Origin: Mycolicibacterium sp. MU0053
GTDB taxonomy: Bacteria > Actinomycetota > Actinomycetes > Mycobacteriales > Mycobacteriaceae
Assembly (NCBI RefSeq): GCF_963378095.1
Contig: NZ_OY726397.1
Span: forward strand, 4,464,001 to 4,528,000
DNA: 64,000 nucleotides
Direction: 5' to 3'
Positions within the stretch are counted from its first letter, which is position 1. Every line of letters begins with the position of its first letter. Under the pieces are notes generated by a model that was given only the letters and a program-made list of their open reading frames with translations, was not told the DNA's origin and ran no database searches. Positions 59,164 through 64,000 of the stretch are shown one piece after another. The translations under genes and the position numbers were made by a program.

Positions 59164-60585
59164 CTAAGCGACGCGGCCCCAGTGTCCACCGTCGGCGACC
59201 ATCGTGGACACGGACTGCATGGTCGCCAGGTAGCGGGCAACTGACTTGCTGGCGACGGGGTTGTCGGGGTGCATGATCGCCATCGCGGTGCCCTCGCCAT
59301 AGCGGAAGATGTAGATGGTCAGCTGGTACGAGAACCGCCCGTCCGGGTAGATCCCGATGTTGTTCGCCAGGCCCATGTCGGCGGCGGCGAGAACCGCGTT
59401 GAGCGGCGCGGCGCCGCCGTGAAAGAAATTCGACACCGGGAAGTTCGGCTGCGGCCAGTTCAACTCCGGCGCCAACTCCATCACCCGGTAATACGGCACC
59501 TCGGCCATGGTCAGATTCGAGTCGAACGACTCCTGCGCGGCCCACGCCGCCTCGCTGAACGAGGCAGCCCCGATCGGCACGGTGATCGGGATCAGTCCGG
59601 TGAACCAACCCTGCGTCATGAAGTTGTCCGTCGCCTTGCGCGCGTCCCTCGGCGTGAGCCCGTAATAGGTCAGCGCGCCCGTGAGCTCGTGTTCCACCTG
59701 TGCCAGACAGGCGAACAGGCCGCCGACGAAGCGCGCGCCGGCCGACGCACACGCCGCCTCGAAGCGTTCGGTCTGCGCGGGGTCCATCAGCGCCAGGGTG
59801 GTCATGTCGCTGCGGGTCGACTCGGACGGGTCGCCCAGGGGCAGCGGGAAATCCGGAAAACCACCATTGTTGTTCTCGGCGAAGTCGAGCCAATCCCGCA
59901 CCTGGGGCGAATCGGCGGTCAACTCGGCGGTGCGCTCGCGCTCCCGGATGCAGAAGTCGTCGAAGCTACCGGCCTCGGGCAGCGTCAACGCCGCACCGGT
60001 GCCGCTGAACGACGCATACATGCCGTTGGCTTCCAACATCGTGGTGCCGATCAGGGTCGCGTCCCCGTGCACATGGTCCATGGCTGCGAAGAACGTGAAG
60101 TTGTCCTCGTTCTGGATGATGCCGAACGTGAAGCAGCCCCACTCCAGCGGGCTCGGGATGGCCACCACGTGGGCGTGGATCTCGTCGATCGTCAGGTTGC
60201 CGTGATCGATCGGCACGAACTCGATGTCCGCCGGATCCTCGATGGCGTGCCGGGTGAAGTCGTCGTCGTCGGTCCGCCGGAACCAGCTGCGGAACGTGTC
60301 GTGTCGGCGCAGGTACGCGTTCACGGCGTGATCCATCGCGGCGATGTCGCACCGGCCGGCCACCTCACAGCTGGCGATGATCTGCCGGGAGAAGTTCAGC
60401 CCCGCATCCGTTCGCTCCGAGTAGTTACGCAGATGCTGGTGCTGCATGTAGCTGATGGGCACCGAACTCACCGGCGCCTGTCGTGCCTTCTCGGCCGCCG
60501 TGGCCGTCGGATGCCAAGAGGTGACCGCGCCCGGTTTCAGCGACCACTCGTCGAGTGGGCCGACCGTGATCTTGCCGATGCGCAA
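59164..60585 (-). CDS. papA3: PapA3-type acyltransferase
   Basis: 473 residues with TTG start 60585, preceded by GGAGG at a usable distance. Condensation-domain-fold acyltransferase: active-site motif AAMDHVHGDATLIG with HxxxD (His and Asp) near residues 166-180. The C-terminal part (NNIGIYPDGRFSYQLTIYIFRYGEG) covers the structural site. It transfers fatty and phleic acyl chains to trehalose to give the diacyltrehalose precursor of TPP. It is 24 bp upstream of mmpL10 and divergent from pks over 239 bp. Confidence 0.92.
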   Translation of the reverse strand: MRIGKITVGPLDEWSLKPGAVTSWHPTATAAEKARQAPVSSVPISYMQHQHLRNYSERTDAGLNFSRQIIASCEVAGRCDIAAMDHAVNAYLRRHDTFRSWFRRTDDDDFTRHAIEDPADIEFVPIDHGNLTIDEIHAHVVAIPSPLEWGCFTFGIIQNEDNFTFFAAMDHVHGDATLIGTTMLEANGMYASFSGTGAALTLPEAGSFDDFCIRERERTAELTADSPQVRDWLDFAENNNGGFPDFPLPLGDPSESTRSDMTTLALMDPAQTERFEAACASAGARFVGGLFACLAQVEHELTGALTYYGLTPRDARKATDNFMTQGWFTGLIPITVPIGAASFSEAAWAAQESFDSNLTMAEVPYYRVMELAPELNWPQPNFPVSNFFHGGAAPLNAVLAAADMGLANNIGIYPDGRFSYQLTIYIFRYGEGTAMAIMHPDNPVASKSVARYLATMQSVSTMVADGGHWGRVA

Positions 60586-60655
60586 AGCGAGGTCCTCCAG
60601 AATTTTTATTCGGCCGGGGCCTGAATTCGCCCGTCAGCCAACGCGGGACCAACAT

Positions 60656-60673
60656 ACTGCCAGCTTCGGCAGT
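60656..60673. promoter_or_regulatory. Dyad in papA3-pks divergent region
   Basis: ACTGCC (60656-60661) and GGCAGT (60668-60673) form a 6-6-6 dyad 71 bp before papA3 in the shared 239-bp promoter region. It may be an operator or mRNA hairpin. No other pattern was seen in this space. Confidence 0.35.
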
Positions 60674-60824
60674 TGCCCCCCGGTGCCGCCTCGACCCCTC
60701 CCGTGGTCACCCATAGGCCGCACGTGAACAATGCCATAGTGTGCGTCGTAGGAGTAGGTTTTCGGACGCGCAAATTCAGTACTACCGGACCACGTCCGAC
60801 CGCCAACTCGGGGAGGGACCCGGC

Positions 60825-63800
60825 ATGAAGTCTGCCGAACATCCGGTTGCACCGGCATCAAGTTTTGCGATCATCGGCTACGCAGCGCGTTTCCCCGGCG
60901 CGCCGGATGCCGACGGCTTTTGGGAGCTGCTGCAGCAGGGCCGCGACGCGATATCCGAGGTACCCGGGGACCGCTGGAACGCCGACGCGTTCTATGACCC
61001 CGAACCCGGTGTGCCCGGCAAGGTGGTGACCCGGCGCGCGGGCTTCGTCGATGACCCCGCGGGCTTCGACGCCCCGTTCTTCGGCATGTCGACCCGCGAG
61101 GTCCGGCTGATGGACCCGCAGCACCGGCTGCTGTTGGAGACCGCGTGGCGCGCGGTGGAGCATTCCGGCACCGCGCCGTCGGCCCTGGCGAACACCAACA
61201 CCGGCGTGTTCGTGGGCCTGGCGACGCACGACTACCTCGGGATGGCCTCCGACGAGCTGTCGTATGCCGAGATCGAGGCCTACATGGCCATCGGCACCTC
61301 GAACGCGGCCGCGGCGGGCCGAATCAGCTACCGGTTGGGACTGCAGGGCCCGGCGGTCGCCGTCGACACCGCGTGCAGTTCGTCACTGGTGGCCATCCAT
61401 CAGGCCTGCCAGGCGCTGCAGCTGGGCGAATGCGACCTCGCGCTGGCCGGCGGGGCGAACGTCCTGCTGACCCCGGCGACCATGATCACGTTCTCGCACG
61501 CGCACATGCTGGCGCCGGACGGCAGGTGCAAGACGTTCGACGCGGCCGCCGACGGTTACGTGCGCGGCGAGGGCTGCGGCGTCATCGTCATCAAGCGCCT
61601 CGCCGACGCGATTCGCGACGGCGACCGGATCCGGGCCGTGGTCCGCGGCAGCGCGGTCAATCAGGACGGCGCCTCGGGCGGTCTGACGGTGCCCAACGGC
61701 GTCGCCCAGCAACGGGTCATCGCCGACGCGCTCAAGCGGGCCGACCTCGAACCCAGCGACGTCGGATACCTGGAAGCCCACGGCACCGGCACCTCACTCG
61801 GCGACCCGATCGAGGCCCAGGCCGCCGGTGCGGCGCTCGGTGCCGGCCGCGATCCCGCCCGGCCGCTGCTGATCGGTTCGGCGAAGACGAACATCGGACA
61901 CCTCGAAGCCGCGGCGGGCATCGCCGGTGTCATCAAGGTCATTTTGTCGCTCGAAAACGAGGCCCTGCCCAAGCACCTCAACTTCGAGAACCCGTCGCCG
62001 CACATCCCGTGGGACCGGCTGCCGGTGCAGGTGGTGACTGAGAGCATCCCGTGGCGACGCGGCGACCGGCCGCGGATCGCCGGGGTCAGTTCGTTCGGGT
62101 TCGCCGGGACCAACGCGCACGTCATCCTCGAGGAGGCCCCCGAGCGCACCCCGGTGGGCGCCGCGGCACCCGAGCCCGTCGAGCGGTTCAGCGTGTTGCC
62201 GCTGTCGGCGCACACGCCCGCCGCGCTGGTGCAGCTGGCCGGGAAGTACCGCAGCTGGCTGCACGCACACCCCGAGGCCACCCTGGCCGACGTGTGCCTG
62301 ACCGCGGGCACCGCCCGGGCGCACCTGGAGCACCGGGCGGCGTTGGTGGTGAACTCGAGGGACTCGGCCCTCGAGTTGCTCGGCGCGTTGGCCGACGACC
62401 GCCCCGCACCCGGTTTGGTGCGCGGCGAATCGCACGGCGCACCCAAGACCGCGTGGCTGTTCACCGGTCAGGGCAGTCAGTATCCGGGCATGGCCCGGGG
62501 GCTGTTCGACACCGAACCGGTGTTCGCCGAGACGCTTGAGCAGTGCGCCCATGTGCTCGCCGACGTTCTCGAAAAGCCGTTGCTCGACCTGATATTCGCG
62601 ATGGACAGCCCGGCGGCCGAAGCGGCGCTGCGGCAGACCTCCTACGCGCAGCCCGCCTTGTTCGCGGTGGAGATGGGCCTGGCGCGCCTCTGGCAGTCGT
62701 GGGGCCTGGAACCCGACGTGGTGCTGGGCCACAGCGTCGGCCAGTACGCGGCGGCCTGCGTCGCGGGGGTGTTCAGCCTCACCGACGGTGCGTTGTTGAT
62801 GGCCGAACGCGGACGCCTGTTCGGCAGCCTGCCCGCGGGCGGCCGGATGGCCGCGGTGTTCGCGCCCGCCGAGCGGGTCGAGAGCCTCACCGATGAGTTC
62901 CCCAGCCTGTCGGTGGCCGCCTACAACGGCCCCAACACCGTATTATCCGGCCCTGCAACCGATCTGGAGCAGGCGGTGGCGTCGCTGACGGCCGACGGCA
63001 CCCGGTGCGACTGGCTGGAGACCAGTCATGCGTTCCACTCCGCGCTGCTGGACCCGATCCTCGACGAGTTCGAATCGTATGTGAACCGCTTCGAATTCCG
63101 TGCGCCGCAACGGATCCTGATCGACAACCGCACCGGCGCGGCGCTCGGCAGGAGCGTGCAACTCGACGGACCCTACTGGCGCCGGCACGCCCGCAATCCG
63201 GTGCAGTTCGCCAAGAGCGTGCGCACCCTCGCCGACCTGAACTGCAAGGTGTTGCTCGAGATCGGCCCGAGCCCGGTGCTCACCGCCACGGCCCTAGGCG
63301 CCTGGCCCGATCCGGCCACCGCGCCGCGCGCAATCGCGTCGCTGCGCCGAAACACCGCCGACCACCGACAGCTCACCGAAGCCGTCGCCGACGCCTACGT
63401 CCTGGGCCATGCGCCCGAGTTCGCCGCCTTCCGGCGGGCGCACGCGCGAAAGCTCGATCTGCCCACCTATCCGTTCGAGCACCGCCAGTACTGGTTCACC
63501 GACGGACGTGCCGAGGGTGCGGACACCGACCGGCGACCGCCCCTGGCCGCCCGCACCCAGGCCCTGAGCCTGCTGGAGGACGGGCGCATCGAGGAACTCG
63601 CGGCCCTGCTCGACGGCACCGATGGCGATGAGCAGACCCTGCAGGTCCTGCGAACGCTGGCGGCCCAGCACAACCGGCAACGCGCCAACCAGGACCGGGC
63701 CGACGACCGCTACGAGATACGTTGGGACGACGTCGGTTCGGGTCCTGCCGACGCCGGGGCCGGGCCGCAGTCCAGCTGGCTCCTGGTCGGCGACGGCACG

Positions 63801-64000
63801 GGCGCGGCCGGCCCCCTGGTCGATCTGCTGACCGCACGTGGGCACCGGCACCAGATCGTCGGGCTGCCGATCTCCGACGACGACGAGACCCGGCTCGCCG
63901 AGGTCCTGCGGGCCGCCGCGGCGGACGATTCAGCGCTACGCATCCTGCACATCGCGGCGCTCGACGCGGATCCGGCGGCCGATACCGGGTTCTCGATGCG
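60825..64000 (+). CDS. pks: Type I polyketide synthase of TPP locus (3' end beyond window)
   Basis: The first ~1058 residues are visible, from ATG 60825 after GGGAGGGA. Ketosynthase (about 12-430) with Cys in VDTACSSSLVAIH near 183, EAHGTGTSLGDPIE near 317 and NIGHLEAAAG near 357. Acyltransferase (about 545-850) with GHSVGQYAAA near 634 and HAFH near 734, the malonyl-CoA type. From about 965 onward (RWDDVGSG, WLLVGDGTGAAGPLVDLL) a ketoreductase structural half appears to begin. It makes the polyunsaturated phleic acid chains; malonyl specificity fits unbranched chains. Confidence 0.94.
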   Translation, partial: MKSAEHPVAPASSFAIIGYAARFPGAPDADGFWELLQQGRDAISEVPGDRWNADAFYDPEPGVPGKVVTRRAGFVDDPAGFDAPFFGMSTREVRLMDPQHRLLLETAWRAVEHSGTAPSALANTNTGVFVGLATHDYLGMASDELSYAEIEAYMAIGTSNAAAAGRISYRLGLQGPAVAVDTACSSSLVAIHQACQALQLGECDLALAGGANVLLTPATMITFSHAHMLAPDGRCKTFDAAADGYVRGEGCGVIVIKRLADAIRDGDRIRAVVRGSAVNQDGASGGLTVPNGVAQQRVIADALKRADLEPSDVGYLEAHGTGTSLGDPIEAQAAGAALGAGRDPARPLLIGSAKTNIGHLEAAAGIAGVIKVILSLENEALPKHLNFENPSPHIPWDRLPVQVVTESIPWRRGDRPRIAGVSSFGFAGTNAHVILEEAPERTPVGAAAPEPVERFSVLPLSAHTPAALVQLAGKYRSWLHAHPEATLADVCLTAGTARAHLEHRAALVVNSRDSALELLGALADDRPAPGLVRGESHGAPKTAWLFTGQGSQYPGMARGLFDTEPVFAETLEQCAHVLADVLEKPLLDLIFAMDSPAAEAALRQTSYAQPALFAVEMGLARLWQSWGLEPDVVLGHSVGQYAAACVAGVFSLTDGALLMAERGRLFGSLPAGGRMAAVFAPAERVESLTDEFPSLSVAAYNGPNTVLSGPATDLEQAVASLTADGTRCDWLETSHAFHSALLDPILDEFESYVNRFEFRAPQRILIDNRTGAALGRSVQLDGPYWRRHARNPVQFAKSVRTLADLNCKVLLEIGPSPVLTATALGAWPDPATAPRAIASLRRNTADHRQLTEAVADAYVLGHAPEFAAFRRAHARKLDLPTYPFEHRQYWFTDGRAEGADTDRRPPLAARTQALSLLEDGRIEELAALLDGTDGDEQTLQVLRTLAAQHNRQRANQDRADDRYEIRWDDVGSGPADAGAGPQSSWLLVGDGTGAAGPLVDLLTARGHRHQIVGLPISDDDETRLAEVLRAAAADDSALRILHIAALDADPAADTGFSM

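Overview
The window is GC-rich and reads as the chromosome of a rapidly growing Mycolicibacterium. Three things support this. The gene order at both ends follows, in reverse, the Mycobacterium tuberculosis order from Rv0282 (eccA3) down to Rv0245. The right end carries the trehalose polyphleate (TPP) locus, which is typical of non-tuberculous mycobacteria. F420-dependent enzymes, a mycofactocin-type SDR pair, FadD/FadE proteins and an MmpL protein are all present. Homology statements come from recognising proteins by eye; no search was run. I saw no tRNA, rRNA or CRISPR array, and no gap above 300 bases lacks a gene.

Layout. (1) 1-14.8 kb, conserved core: the 5' part of the leftward ESX-3 gene eccA3 with an iron-type promoter, an MpaB-like oxygenase, TetR and VOC genes, a hydrolase, a 2-hydroxyacid dehydrogenase, fadE6, a DUF72 protein, an F420 oxidoreductase, udgX, fadD2 and a LigD-type primase-polymerase. 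(2) About 14.9-36.3 kb, an accessory region that replaces the short Rv0268c-Rv0266c segment of M. tuberculosis. It holds lysG/ygiD/lysE; a leftward TetR-microprotein-NorD-NorQ-membrane protein operon with a second, orphan copy of its main membrane protein; a TetR/mycofactocin-type SDR/CMD operon; and a TetR-LLM-SDR-hydrolase-acyl-CoA dehydrogenase group interrupted by one IS481-family element. (3) 36.3-52.9 kb, core again: SDR, FecB2-type lipoprotein, YhhQ, PxpB/PxpC, AAC(2'), a methyltransferase, the nitrogen regulator NnaR with CbiX, the nitrite reductase nirBD, and succinate dehydrogenase 1 behind a CRP-like site. (4) 53-64 kb, TPP locus: PE-PPE-domain acyltransferase, FAAL, mmpL10, papA3 and, divergently, a pks that runs off the right end.

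The most promising undescribed unit is the NorQ/NorD-associated membrane cluster at 19.4-25.4 kb. It has a MoxR-type ATPase and a VWA protein, normally a metalloenzyme activation pair, but no recognisable nitric oxide reductase or RuBisCO. Instead they sit with a five-helix membrane protein rich in Asp/His/Glu, a one-helix protein with a Cys-containing outer domain, and two microproteins of 35 and 43 residues. The five-helix protein is duplicated nearby under a second, related TetR, and three TGAC-N4-GTCA sites lie in the intergenic regions of both copies.

Other structural points are an IS481 insertion exactly inside the overlapping stop codons of two convergent genes, a shared CTCTA-N6-TAGAG operator on both sides of that IS, two IdeR-like boxes 30 bp apart before eccA3, a secreted protein with a strict 17-residue Cys repeat, and a 57-bp-period repeat that extends the end of CbiX.
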